Shown: piece after piece, positions 1 to 9,206 of the stretch | Layout: every line of letters begins with the position of its first letter | How positions within the stretch are numbered: position 1 is the stretch's first letter | Source of the DNA: Nonomuraea muscovyensis | GTDB lineage: Bacteria > Actinomycetota > Actinomycetes > Streptosporangiales > Streptosporangiaceae | Reading direction: 5' to 3' | Length of the DNA: 64,000 nt | NCBI RefSeq assembly: GCF_014207745.1 | Contig: NZ_JACHJB010000003.1 | Location: 1 to 64,000 of the forward strand | The notes under the pieces: model-generated | Database searches by the model: none | What the model was told of the DNA's origin: nothing | The model's input: the letters and a program-made list of their open reading frames with translations, nothing else | Made by a program: the position numbers and the translations under genes

Positions 1-2
1 GA

Positions 3-314
3 CATGATCACCGGGCGAGGCTACCAGCAAGATCGCTATCTAAACGGCATTGGGCAGCGACATGCGGCGGCCCGCCCCAACCGCACCGGGGACATTACGG
101 GCAAGGCCGCGGACTCCATGAACCTGAACAACCCTCTGACGAATCGAGGTTAACGGTCGCAGAGGTCAAGCGCCTGTTCAACGCCGTCACCGACCACACA
201 CCGACCCTGGAACAGGCTGCTCACTGGTCAGCCTGGCGACGCCGCCACCAAGCACGTGCCCGCTGGTTCCATCACCGAGCCCGCCTGACCACCGCATATA
301 TCCAGCTCAGTTAA
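3..314 (+). pseudogene. C-terminal fragment of an IS701-type transposase
   Basis: An open frame enters from the left edge and stops at TAA 312-314. Its end reads LTVAEVKRLFNAV, then AHWSAWRRRHQARARWFHHR. This is the usual tail of actinobacterial IS701-family DDE transposases, and it matches in style the tail of the decayed IS at 12535-13887. No start codon or catalytic residue lies inside the window, so I cannot say whether the upstream part is intact. The right inverted repeat was not identified. The family call rests on the tail motif alone. Confidence 0.6.
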
Positions 315-398
315 CGAATGGCGGCTGCCGTACTAGCCAGGAACGTCCATGCGTCCCGGTTCTTTGCGAGCACTCGCGGGCCGGGATAACGCACTGAA

Positions 399-1064
399 TC
401 AAAATCCGTTATCGCGGAAGAAGTGCTCCATCAAATGCCAGAAAGACCGGAAGCGGGTGGCATCGAGCTCGTACAAGGAGTCAAAGTACCACGCTTCCCA
501 TTCATCGTTCGAGGTGACAATGTAAGGATTGAGCAGATAAACACTACCCTCGACGTTCTCGGAAATGCACAACGTGTGCGGCAGAAAGTCTCCCACCTCA
601 AAAAAATCCCGATCCTGAGGTGCGTCGTAGTCGAAGAAATAGTCGGCGGGCAGTTCCGGGATCGGGGAGTCAGGCGAGGGACCCCATGTGTTCGCGAGGT
701 GCGGATCCACGTCGCGCGTCCACCCGACCTCGGCGATGGGGAGAAGGTGAACACTGGTAAAGGAGTTCACGTCCCAGCCGTTGCTTACCTGGAGGAACTC
801 TCGGTAGCTCGGTGGCAAGCGGCGGCCGAGGCGCTCTTCCTGACGGAGGAGTTCGGCTTCACTGACGGGAGCCGCTCCCAGCCATCCGGTTGGGTGCGGC
901 GAAGATCCCCTACCGTTGTGGAGATCGTGGTCTGTGCCACTCACGACCTGGAGGCGTTCAGCCCATGCGTAGCGGGGGGTGTTGGGGCCGTTCATGGAGC
1001 GCATTCTACGGCAAGCTGTGAATAGATACTGCCGCAAGCGGCCGAAGGGGTGAGGGAGGGCCAC
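399..1064 (-). CDS. SUKH (SMI1/KNR4) family protein, probable immunity protein of the adjacent DNase toxin
   Basis: The 221-residue product carries the SMI1/KNR4 signature: EERLGRRLPPSYREFLQVSN at about residues 76-95, followed by the hydrophobic LLPIAEVGW segment, and a C-terminal DSLYELDATRFRSFWHLMEH helix. SUKH proteins are cytosolic and, in bacteria, are a common superfamily of immunity proteins for nuclease toxins. The GTG start at 1064 is chosen because GAGGGAG lies about 6 bases upstream; an ATG at 995 would give a shorter protein but has no such site. It lies 37 bases after the stop of the NucA/NucB toxin gene on the same strand, the usual toxin-immunity order. That it neutralises that toxin is inferred from position and family. 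Confidence 0.82.
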   Translation of the reverse strand: MALPHPFGRLRQYLFTACRRMRSMNGPNTPRYAWAERLQVVSGTDHDLHNGRGSSPHPTGWLGAAPVSEAELLRQEERLGRRLPPSYREFLQVSNGWDVNSFTSVHLLPIAEVGWTRDVDPHLANTWGPSPDSPIPELPADYFFDYDAPQDRDFFEVGDFLPHTLCISENVEGSVYLLNPYIVTSNDEWEAWYFDSLYELDATRFRSFWHLMEHFFRDNGF

Positions 1065-1101
1065 AGGGCCCTCCCTCGGATGGATCGGACTGACTACACG
1101 A

Positions 1102-4100
1102 TTAGGGCTGGATCAGCACCCAGAATTCGTTGTCGCCGCCGACTCGGTAGTGTGAGAAGAAGGATCGCAGCACATGACCATGGTCGATATTCTGCTGGTG
1201 ATCCACGGCGCGTACCGAGAAATGCCCCTTCGCGTGCAAGGCGCCTTGGATGGTACTGGCGAACGGATATTCGTCGCAGGAATTGGTTAGGCCTCGAGGC
1301 GGGCCGCCGTTGTAATATGGCTCTCCGTATTTCTCCGGCATGTAGTACTTGCAGTAGTTGGTGCCGACCCCCTTTGGCCAGATCTGCTGACTTGTGGTTC
1401 CGGAATCCAAATGTAGCTCTAGATCACTAAAATACTTCCGGTTCGCTTTGTCCATTGTCTTATCGGGGTTGCGTACCAGGGGCTCGCTATTCGGATCGGC
1501 CCAGTTTCCGGCGATGTTCTTGGGACGTTCGTTTCCGAGTTTGTTTCTCGTGGGCGGGTACCCGGGCTGGCTCCAGTCGTGCCCATCCCTCAGGTACGGG
1601 AATGTGGTGGCGTTCGTCTCTGGATTCAGCGCCGTCTCGATGTGCTCAATTACTTCAGGGAACAGAGTATCTCGCTTCTTCGACATCGCGAAGACGCGAC
1701 TGGCGTAGTGGTTGATGCATCCGCCGATATGGATGTCCGCCTTCTGGAATCCGAACTTCTTCCAGTCGCAGCGGAATAGCGGCACCGCGGCCTGATCTCC
1801 GTTCTGGGCGTTGATGGTATCGCCCTTCCGGCGCACACGACGGTCGTCGCCGTTTTCGTCCTTAACGATCTGACTCCACAAATAGAACCTCATCGGGACG
1901 TCCGGCCGCTCAGGATCGTCGAAGATTTCGACCTGCGGCTCGAGCTGGCACCAGTTGTTCTTCGTCGGATCGTCAGGCGGCATCGCCCGAACGATGTACC
2001 GGGAGTCGGGCTTCGCATACCACTCGGAGACGTCCTTGGTCTGGTCGGTGCCACTTCGCACCTTGCAGTCCGTGCCCCAAAGCGCGCCCGGCTCTGCGTC
2101 TAGGCGTACCCTCATAGGCAGGCCTCGCAGCTGCGCGGACGACAATTTAACCCTGCCGTTTGCGTCCTCAACCGCCATTTCGTCGACACGGATGAAGACC
2201 TTCATGTCCTGCGGCTTCAGCTCCTCGTTTGGCGCCGGATTAACGATGTTGTTGCCAGTGTCGTCGCCAAGGTAGCTGTGGACGACCCAGGTGGCGCGGA
2301 ACCGGAACCTGTCGCTGTCGTCGAAGAACGCGCTGCCGAACGTACTGGCCAGCATCTTGAAGAGGCTGCCGGACTTCGCCGCCTTCTTCAATCTACGGGT
2401 ATCGGAATCCTCGCTGAAGTCCTGGATGTACAGGTAGGCCGACCAACAGGAAAGATAAGGCTTCTCCTGAATGCGGGCCAGATTGTTTTTCTCGAACCAG
2501 GTCGTGTCCTTGCAGTTCTGCTCGTTGATGTGGTCGTACTTGAAGTTGTAGACGGGAATGCCCGCGGTTGTTGTGGCCTTGGTCGCACCGCTCTCCACCG
2601 GCGCAGAATTCTGCGGAGCCGCCACGCTGGCACTTCGGGCAAGCAAGGCGCCGAGCTCGGTGCCGCTCAGCGGTCGCTGATAGAGCTCAAGCTCGTCGAT
2701 CGCGCCGAGCATATTGGCGCCAAGCCGCATCGGCGCGTCGGCCCTCCAGCCGGCAGAGATCAGCTGAGCGCTGCCGACCTGGGTGCCGTTGAGGTACAGC
2801 GAGGCGGACTTGGCCGCGACGTCGTACACACCAGCCAGGTGGAACCACTCGTCGACCGGTGGTTCGACGCCGGAAAGTACACCCTCGACCGTCGCATCGG
2901 CGGTGTCGGCACTGGTGAAGGTGAACGCCAGTCCATGGTCGGCGGTGTTGCCGAGGCGGAAGGGCGCCTGGTGGGTTCCCTTCTGCTCGAGGACGGTGTA
3001 ATCGCCGTCCTTGTCGCTCCAACGCAGCCAGGCGGCGGCGGTGAAGCTCTGGTCGGTGCGGATTACGGGTCCGGCAGCCTGCGCCAAAGGCTCCTCGCCG
3101 GGCTGGATGACGTCCACGGTGACCTGCTGCCAGTCAGACCAGGCCGAGGATGCCTGGTCGCCGACCGCGCGGGCCCGCCAGCGCACCTTCCACCCGTCGG
3201 TCAGCTTGCCCGCTGGAACGGCAATGCTCGCTTGGGTGCCGGAGGCCACGTTGTCCACGGCGCCAGCCCAGATCTGGCCGGTGCCCTGACCGGTCGCGGC
3301 CGGGTCGTGCTCGATCTCGGCTTCAGCGCGCAGTGCCTGGCCGGTCGGGTGGGTGAGGGTGGCCTGCAGCGTGGGGGTGAGCGCGGTGGTCACCATCACG
3401 CCGTCTACCACCTTCGACGGAGTGATGGTCAGGCCGGTGGCGGTGGGCTTGGGCAGGCTGATGGCGAGGGACTGCCAGCCTGACCAAGTGGAGGCGGCGG
3501 TGGCCGAGACCGCGCGGGCTCGCCAGCGCACCTTCCACCCATCGGCCAGCTTGTCCGCCGGGACCGTGATGGCCGCCTGGGTACCGACCGGGACGTTGTC
3601 GGCGCTGCCGACCCAGATCTGGCCACTGCCCTGACCGGTCGCGGCCGGGTCATGGTCGATCTCGGCCTCGACGCGCAGCGGCTTCCCTGCGGGGTCACTC
3701 ACCTGGGTCAGCAGAGCTGGGGTGAGGGTGGGGGTGACAGTGGTTCCGTCCACCTGCTCGGACGGGGTGACCTGCAAGGCGCCGACGGACGGTTCGGAGG
3801 CCGGGTCCGGCACGTCCACGGTCAGGAGTTGCCAGTCCGACCAGAGTGAGCTGACCGTGGTGGCGGTGTTGATCGCTCGGACCCGCCAGCGCACCTTCCA
3901 CCCGTCCGTGAGTTTCGCGTTGGGGACGGCGATGCTGGCCTGGGTGCCGGATGCGACGTTGTCCACGGCGCCGGTCCAGATCTGGCCGGTGCCCTGCGTG
4001 GTCGCGGCCGGGTCGTGCTCGACCTCGAACTCCGCCCGCACTGGCTGGGCGGCCGGGTCGGTGACTGTGGTGCGGAGTGTCGGGGTCACGCTCGTGGACA

Positions 4101-7100
4101 CGGTGACGCCGTTCACCACCTGTGAGGGGGTGACCTGGAAGGCGCCGACCGTAGGATTGGGTACATCGACCGTGGCTGTCTGCCAAGACGACCACGCCGA
4201 GGCGGTGGCGGCCGCGGCATTGACTGCACGAGCTCGCCAGCGGACCTTCCAGCCATCTGCCAGCTTCCCTGCGGGGACACCGACAGCGGCCTGGCTTCCG
4301 GAGGCGACCGCAGATGAGGCACCGGCCCAGATCTGGCCGGTGCCCTGCCCGGTTGCGGCCGGGTCATGTTCGACCTCGAACTCGCCGGTCAGATTGCCGC
4401 CAGCGGTGTCGGCGACGGTGGCGGCCAGTTGCGGGGTGAGCGAGCTGGTCACGGTCGTGCCGGCAACATCCTGCGCTGGGGTGATCGTGAAATTAGCGAT
4501 CGTGGGGGACGACGCGGGCGCGCTGGTCGTGACGACCAGCTTGGGCGGGGCGTTCCATTCGGTGTCGTCGGAGGAGGCGTACATCCGCCATTCGATGGTG
4601 GTGTTTTCGGTCGGAGCCTTCAGTACCAGGCCGTGGTTGGCCGCGCCGGCCGCCCAGTCTTGGCTGATGCCGGTGATGTTCCATTCCGTCGGAGTCTGGG
4701 TGCTCGCGCAGTCGATGGATGTTTTGTTGATTTGGGCGTCTTCGGTGGTGAAGGCGGGCTTGTTCGCCCAATAGAGGTTGTTCTCATCCCAGGCGCCGGT
4801 CACCCGGGCCGCCTGTACACCCTGCCCGACTGATGCTCCGCAGGTCTTGGCACTGATGATCGACATCGACAGCCTGGCATCGGTAACGGTTTTGCCCACG
4901 AGCGAGGTGGTGTCGAAGCGCAGAAGGGCGCGCATCTTCTGGCCTGTTTGCACACCTACTGGAAGGGCGGTGCTGGTCGGGTAGGCCGGCGAGTCGGCTG
5001 TATCGGTGCTGAGGACACTGAGGTCGTTATTGCTTGGCAGCGTCGTAGTCGGGTCCACCCGGACCGGGTACACGGTCTTCGAGTCCGACAGGAACGCGTG
5101 GTCGGGCTTGAGCACCAGCTCTGTGCGCCCGGTCTTGGATACGACTTCGGTGTCGATGACCGCGTGCCTGGCCAGCGGGAGGCGGCCCTTGGCGCTACCG
5201 TCCCACATGATCGGCTGCGGCGCTGAGGCCACGAGCTTCTTGTCCTTGCCCTTCAGCAGCAGACGTCCGCCCTTGCCCTCGGACAGGGTCAGGCCATCGC
5301 TCTCCACGCCGATGCGCAGCTCCAGCGGCTTCGACGGTCGCTGGCGCAGCACCACGTCGTGCCGGAACCCGGTCGGTAGCACCGTCACCACCAGGTCAGC
5401 CCCGGCACCGGCGGCGTCGGTATAGGTGACGACGCCACCCTTGACCATCGGCTTGGGTAGCGGTGTCGGCCAGCGCAGCGCGTACGACTGCCCATGCGCG
5501 GTCATGCGCACGAATGTCCCGGCGCCGCCCGTCGAGATTTCCACCGACGCATTCGAAGCGATCGCCTTCGGACGCAGAACACCTCCATGCTCGAACAGCG
5601 TGGTGTCGATCGGCACCCACACGCCGTTCTGCTTGGTCCGTATGGGACCCGCAGCGACCTCCGTCCGGAACGCCTTCCCATCCGGCAACGCGTACGTGAT
5701 GCTGGTCGCGGTCGTTTCATCGGTGACCTCGACGGCCTTTCCCTGCTTGGCCGCAGAGCTGGAGGCGGCTATCCGCGCCTGCGACGGCACGTTGGAGATC
5801 GCGTTACCGCTCTTGCCCGCAATCCACGCCGCCGTGTCGTTGAGCGATGCGCTGTGACCGTTGCCGGACGAATCGGCGACGATCTTCCCGGTACCCTCGT
5901 CGAACGTCCAGTGGGCGGCCGCCTGGTCGGTGGTGCGGAAGGACCATGTGTAGGGAGACATCTGGTTGTCCCACTCGTCGATGGCTCCCGAGACGGTCAC
6001 CGTGTACGTGGTGCCTGGGCTCAGCGGCTGTCGCGGAGTGAACGTCACGGTCTTTTTTGTGGTGTCCTCGGACAGGGCGCCCTCCACCTCGGCACCTGAC
6101 GAGGGCTTCACCGAGACGGCGGTCTCTCCGACCGGCTCAGTAAACGTCATGCGTATCTGAGCGTCGAGTGGCACCCCGGTGGCGTTGCCCGCGGGTTCGT
6201 GCGTCAGCACACGAGGAGAGAAGACCTCTTCCTCATCGGGATCCGTGGCGTCGTCACCCTCTGGTTCAGGGCCGCCGAGGTTGAGCATGTCGGAACCGAC
6301 GAAATACGGTTGACCATCACGTTTTGCTGCCGCCATCCTGGCGACTTCAGGGCTGAGACCGAGCTCCTCCCGATCCGCTTCTGACTCGGGTACGAAGACC
6401 GACTTCTGGATCGCTTCCTCATATTCGGGAAAGGTCTCCATGAGGGTCGGACTGGAGATCACGACAGTTTCCTGGCGAGGCGGCACTGGCGGCTCGAAGT
6501 CGACCGTGAGCCTGGGGCCGTGGGCGGGATAGCCGCTGGTCTGCTCGCGGCTGCGGTAGCGGCGCCAGTTCCGCAACTCCGATTCGTCACCGGCGCGGAG
6601 CTGGAACCCGTAGTTCGTTTCCCCGTCCGCCCAGTCCTGGACGATGGTGTCGACCGAGTGGATGAGATCGTGCTCGTAGTTCATCGAGCCGGCGCAGTCG
6701 GGGCTGTACGCCCCGTACTCGGTGTCCGCGCCCACGTTGGTGACCGACGGCTGGTTGCCCCACTGCAGGGTCAGATGGTCCCAGTCGGACGTGACCCGCC
6801 GGGCGGTGATTCCGGAGCCGACGAACTCGCCGCAGTCGTTGGACAGGTAGTTCCACAACTCCAGGTCGGCGTTCTGGATGTTCGAGCCCCAGAACGGGTC
6901 GGTCGCTTTCGGCAGCGGGAACTGAATGTAGGCGCGCCAGCGCTTGGCGATGCCGCTGGCGTAGGACTTTCCGACCCACATCTGGTCGCGGTAGTGCATG
7001 TCCCAGCTGTCGGTGAGGTCCACGTCATTGATGTACGTGTCCATCGGATCGCCGGGGGGGCAGGGATCGCCCCCGAGCGTGCACTCGTACCAGTCGTCGT

Positions 7101-7992
7101 CGATGGCGGCCATGGTCACCGGGAACGTGGTCGCCGGGTCGGCGAGGAAGGCCGCGTCGGGGCTGTACACCAGCGCCGAGTCGTCCAGGCTCACCTGGGC
7201 CCTGCCGACCCTGACGGTGCCGAGGTCGGCGTTCGCGTCGGCGGCCTTCGCGTCCAGTAGTGCCGCGGGGCGGATGTCGAGGCTGTGCTTGCCGTCCTGG
7301 TTCTTCAGCGTCGGCTGCCCCTTGGCGTTCTTACCGAAGGAGATGCCCTTGGGCAGATCCACGGGGACGCGGAACGTCACCGGCTCGGCCGGGCGTTGCC
7401 GGATGACGATCTGCTGGCGGAACCCGGTCGGGGTGGTGGTGACGACCAGGTCGATGCCCTTGCCGTACGCGGACGGGTAGGTGGCGGTGTTGCCGTTGAG
7501 CGTGGGCTTGGGCAACGTGCGGGGGGCGTCGATCCTGGCGGCGAGGTCGCCGCTCTTGCTCCTGATCGCTTCGGTGTCGCCGCCTGCGGACAGCGTCAGG
7601 CCGCCCTTGGCCGCCTTGGGCTTGATGACTCCGTTCGCCTCGATGAGCGTGGTGTCGATCGGTGTGAAGCCTTTGCCGTCGGCGTTCTTGACCCGGATGG
7701 GCTCCAGGTACTGCTCCATCCTCAGGGTCTTGCCGTCGGGGTTGGCGTAGTAGGTGGTGTTCTCCGAGCGCAGCGACTCGATCTCGATGCGCCGGTTGTC
7801 CTTCTTGGCCTGCGCCAGCGCCTTACCGGTGGGGGTGGCGGGAGCGCTCGGCGGGGTTGTGGGGGGTGGCGTGGGGTCCTGGGCGAGCGCGGGTGCGCTG
7901 ATGAGCGAGAGCGGCATGGCGAGGGCTGCGATCAGGGCAGCGCGGCGTCGTGTCCGGCTGGATAAGCCGGACGCTGTTCGTGATTGTTTCAC
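1102..7992 (-). CDS. Giant secreted DNRLRE/LamG protein with C-terminal NucA/NucB DNase domain (polymorphic toxin)
   Basis: The product has 2296 residues. It opens with a twin-arginine-like basic stretch and a signal peptide (LIAALAMPLSLISAPALAQ). Then come a beta-rich domain with a DNRLRE repeat (about 60-500), an Ig-like Big domain (about 590-695), the front of a LamG fold (about 697-735), a second copy of the beta-rich/DNRLRE block, four ~115-residue repeats (about 1160-1630) and the back of the LamG fold (about 1637-1790). The C-terminus contains CDEYPFAST near residue 2237, the hallmark of NucA/NucB deoxyribonucleases. The start is GTG at 7992, with AAAGG about 6 bases upstream. Domain order (secretion, display scaffold, nuclease tip) and the SUKH gene just downstream support a contact-dependent or secreted DNA-degrading toxin. 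Nuclease activity is inferred from the motif. Confidence 0.85.
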   Translation of the reverse strand: MKQSRTASGLSSRTRRRAALIAALAMPLSLISAPALAQDPTPPPTTPPSAPATPTGKALAQAKKDNRRIEIESLRSENTTYYANPDGKTLRMEQYLEPIRVKNADGKGFTPIDTTLIEANGVIKPKAAKGGLTLSAGGDTEAIRSKSGDLAARIDAPRTLPKPTLNGNTATYPSAYGKGIDLVVTTTPTGFRQQIVIRQRPAEPVTFRVPVDLPKGISFGKNAKGQPTLKNQDGKHSLDIRPAALLDAKAADANADLGTVRVGRAQVSLDDSALVYSPDAAFLADPATTFPVTMAAIDDDWYECTLGGDPCPPGDPMDTYINDVDLTDSWDMHYRDQMWVGKSYASGIAKRWRAYIQFPLPKATDPFWGSNIQNADLELWNYLSNDCGEFVGSGITARRVTSDWDHLTLQWGNQPSVTNVGADTEYGAYSPDCAGSMNYEHDLIHSVDTIVQDWADGETNYGFQLRAGDESELRNWRRYRSREQTSGYPAHGPRLTVDFEPPVPPRQETVVISSPTLMETFPEYEEAIQKSVFVPESEADREELGLSPEVARMAAAKRDGQPYFVGSDMLNLGGPEPEGDDATDPDEEEVFSPRVLTHEPAGNATGVPLDAQIRMTFTEPVGETAVSVKPSSGAEVEGALSEDTTKKTVTFTPRQPLSPGTTYTVTVSGAIDEWDNQMSPYTWSFRTTDQAAAHWTFDEGTGKIVADSSGNGHSASLNDTAAWIAGKSGNAISNVPSQARIAASSSAAKQGKAVEVTDETTATSITYALPDGKAFRTEVAAGPIRTKQNGVWVPIDTTLFEHGGVLRPKAIASNASVEISTGGAGTFVRMTAHGQSYALRWPTPLPKPMVKGGVVTYTDAAGAGADLVVTVLPTGFRHDVVLRQRPSKPLELRIGVESDGLTLSEGKGGRLLLKGKDKKLVASAPQPIMWDGSAKGRLPLARHAVIDTEVVSKTGRTELVLKPDHAFLSDSKTVYPVRVDPTTTLPSNNDLSVLSTDTADSPAYPTSTALPVGVQTGQKMRALLRFDTTSLVGKTVTDARLSMSIISAKTCGASVGQGVQAARVTGAWDENNLYWANKPAFTTEDAQINKTSIDCASTQTPTEWNITGISQDWAAGAANHGLVLKAPTENTTIEWRMYASSDDTEWNAPPKLVVTTSAPASSPTIANFTITPAQDVAGTTVTSSLTPQLAATVADTAGGNLTGEFEVEHDPAATGQGTGQIWAGASSAVASGSQAAVGVPAGKLADGWKVRWRARAVNAAAATASAWSSWQTATVDVPNPTVGAFQVTPSQVVNGVTVSTSVTPTLRTTVTDPAAQPVRAEFEVEHDPAATTQGTGQIWTGAVDNVASGTQASIAVPNAKLTDGWKVRWRVRAINTATTVSSLWSDWQLLTVDVPDPASEPSVGALQVTPSEQVDGTTVTPTLTPALLTQVSDPAGKPLRVEAEIDHDPAATGQGSGQIWVGSADNVPVGTQAAITVPADKLADGWKVRWRARAVSATAASTWSGWQSLAISLPKPTATGLTITPSKVVDGVMVTTALTPTLQATLTHPTGQALRAEAEIEHDPAATGQGTGQIWAGAVDNVASGTQASIAVPAGKLTDGWKVRWRARAVGDQASSAWSDWQQVTVDVIQPGEEPLAQAAGPVIRTDQSFTAAAWLRWSDKDGDYTVLEQKGTHQAPFRLGNTADHGLAFTFTSADTADATVEGVLSGVEPPVDEWFHLAGVYDVAAKSASLYLNGTQVGSAQLISAGWRADAPMRLGANMLGAIDELELYQRPLSGTELGALLARSASVAAPQNSAPVESGATKATTTAGIPVYNFKYDHINEQNCKDTTWFEKNNLARIQEKPYLSCWSAYLYIQDFSEDSDTRRLKKAAKSGSLFKMLASTFGSAFFDDSDRFRFRATWVVHSYLGDDTGNNIVNPAPNEELKPQDMKVFIRVDEMAVEDANGRVKLSSAQLRGLPMRVRLDAEPGALWGTDCKVRSGTDQTKDVSEWYAKPDSRYIVRAMPPDDPTKNNWCQLEPQVEIFDDPERPDVPMRFYLWSQIVKDENGDDRRVRRKGDTINAQNGDQAAVPLFRCDWKKFGFQKADIHIGGCINHYASRVFAMSKKRDTLFPEVIEHIETALNPETNATTFPYLRDGHDWSQPGYPPTRNKLGNERPKNIAGNWADPNSEPLVRNPDKTMDKANRKYFSDLELHLDSGTTSQQIWPKGVGTNYCKYYMPEKYGEPYYNGGPPRGLTNSCDEYPFASTIQGALHAKGHFSVRAVDHQQNIDHGHVLRSFFSHYRVGGDNEFWVLIQP
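3106..4512 (-). repeat. Four tandem ~115-residue coding repeats inside the DNase toxin
   Basis: Each unit runs from a TP(A/S)..V..(T/V)TVT start through HDPAATGQGTGQIW (or a close variant), then DGWKVRWRARAV and a closing W..W motif. The four units begin near 4512, 4164, 3810 and 3445 on the minus strand. Their high similarity suggests recent tandem duplication of a fibronectin-like spacer domain that lengthens the stalk. Confidence 0.8.
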
Positions 7993-8074
7993 TCGAGCCT
8001 TTCGAACAGATGTGGCAAAACGGAGTGATCATCACATGAGTTGTGATCTTATGTAAAGATCCTTCTTGGGCGGG

Positions 8075-8215
8075 GAACTTCCCATCCCGATCTCGGATCA
8101 GATAGCGTGCCCGGCAGCCCGCATCGTCCAGATCCATCACCAGGTTCTTGATCGCCTGAGTGACCCAGTCGGCGCTCGGGTGCGCGGTGGTGCCGAGCAC
8201 GCGGATTAGTTCGCC
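8075..8215 (-). pseudogene. Integrase-core (DDE) transposase fragment
   Basis: The frame reads VLGTTAHPSADWV, then LVMDLDDAG and YLIRDRDGKFPA. This is the segment around the second catalytic Asp of a common actinobacterial integrase-core transposase group. It breaks out of frame just after DGKFPA and has no recognisable start or end. The rest of 7993-8476 (promoter side of the DNase toxin gene and the 8216-8476 stretch) shows no gene I can support. Confidence 0.6.
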
Positions 8216-8476
8216 AGCGCGTTGAAAGACTCATCAGCGAGTTGAACACCAGCCGCAGCCGAACCGTGCTGACCGAGTTCCTCGGCTACATGGGATGGAG
8301 GAGTGCGGGCATCTCCCGGGCCGGACATGCCGGTACAGGCCGACCGTGACGGCGAAGGGCTGCGTGGCTGTGCCAGATCCGCCGGCCCGCTGTCCAGCGC
8401 TTCCGACAGGAACCAGCACGGTGCGCCCACATGCGCCCCCCGCTCGAAACGGCCGCGGAGTGATGCCCCTATGAGC

Positions 8477-8758
8477 TCAACTCACGCCAAGAGCCGCCGC
8501 TACTCCGCGCGCGAGGGTTTCGATGATGTTCGGAACATAGAAGATCACACCGATCACGATTGCCACAACGACGAACTGCACGAACCGCGTGATCTCCTTG
8601 GTGAAGAGGAAGAATAACGCCACCACGGAGACCGTCACGAGGAGCAGAGGTCCGAAGAACCCCCGCAGAAAGTCCGCCAGCCGTTGCGTGTTGAGCTCCG
8701 CTTGTGCGGGGCTCGGGCTGGCCAGCAGGAAGAACAAGATGCCCGCATCGTGGCTCAC
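8477..8758 (-). CDS. Small two-helix membrane protein resembling conjugation-locus TcpD-type subunits
   Basis: From GTG 8758 (AGGGGA about 7 bases upstream) the product is 93 residues. Two hydrophobic helices, FFGPLLLVTVSVVALFFLF and VQFVVVAIVIGVIFYVPNII, are separated by the short charged loop TKEITRF. The N-terminus is weakly hydrophobic with ASPSPAQA. Small proteins of this layout occur in conjugation modules of actinobacterial integrative elements (TcpD-like). No other transfer gene is nearby, so it would be an orphan. A longer frame back to 8938 has no ribosome site at its start. The family assignment is tentative; the membrane topology is clear. Confidence 0.5.
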   Translation of the reverse strand: MSHDAGILFFLLASPSPAQAELNTQRLADFLRGFFGPLLLVTVSVVALFFLFTKEITRFVQFVVVAIVIGVIFYVPNIIETLARGVAAALGVS

Positions 8759-8978
8759 GTGGATGTCCCCTGTGATCGTGATGGTTGTGGTACCTGGAAG
8801 GCAGTGCCTGGGCCCTGATCGGAGGAGTGAAGCCTCGGCGGCCAGCCCCTTCACCCCTCTGATCAAGGCCCAGGAACGATCATCACGACTGGTTCCGGTC
8901 CTGCCAATGGTGGGTGACCGTAGGACGGTCGCTGTCATCCTCCGTATAACTGGCCCAGCGGTATGGCAGCCGCGCTAC

Positions 8979-9206
8979 CGCTCCATCCCCGCGTGCGCGG
9001 GGAGCACCCGTCCTCGCCACGCGAGGGGATGTTCTGGAGGGGCCCATCCCCGCGTGCGCGGGGAGCACGCCACCAGCCGCTGAAGCAGCGCCAGGACGTC
9101 GGGACCATCCCCGCGTGCGCGGGGAGCACGACAGAGGAGCGGACCACCAGAGGAGCGGACCACCAGAGGAGCTCGGTGGGACCATCCCCGCGTGCGCGGG
9201 GAGCAC
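8979..9206 (-). CRISPR. CRISPR array 1, type I-E repeats (4 repeats, 3 spacers)
   Basis: 29-base repeats lie at 8979-9007 (first bases degenerate), 9040-9068, 9101-9129 and 9178-9206, with the shared core CATCCCCGCGTGCGCGGGGA on the plus strand. This is the reverse complement of the array-2 repeat, so crRNA-sense transcription would run on the minus strand. Spacers are 32, 32 and 48 bases; the 48-base one contains a 16-base tandem duplication. The end that should carry the leader (right side) abuts the headless cas6e directly, so no leader is visible. Confidence 0.95.

Noticed and set aside
8963..9206. Coding frame running through CRISPR array 1 into cas6e
   Set aside because: The repeats and 32-base spacers identify the segment as an array; the open frame is a by-product of GC-rich repeats, although read-through into cas6e is possible.
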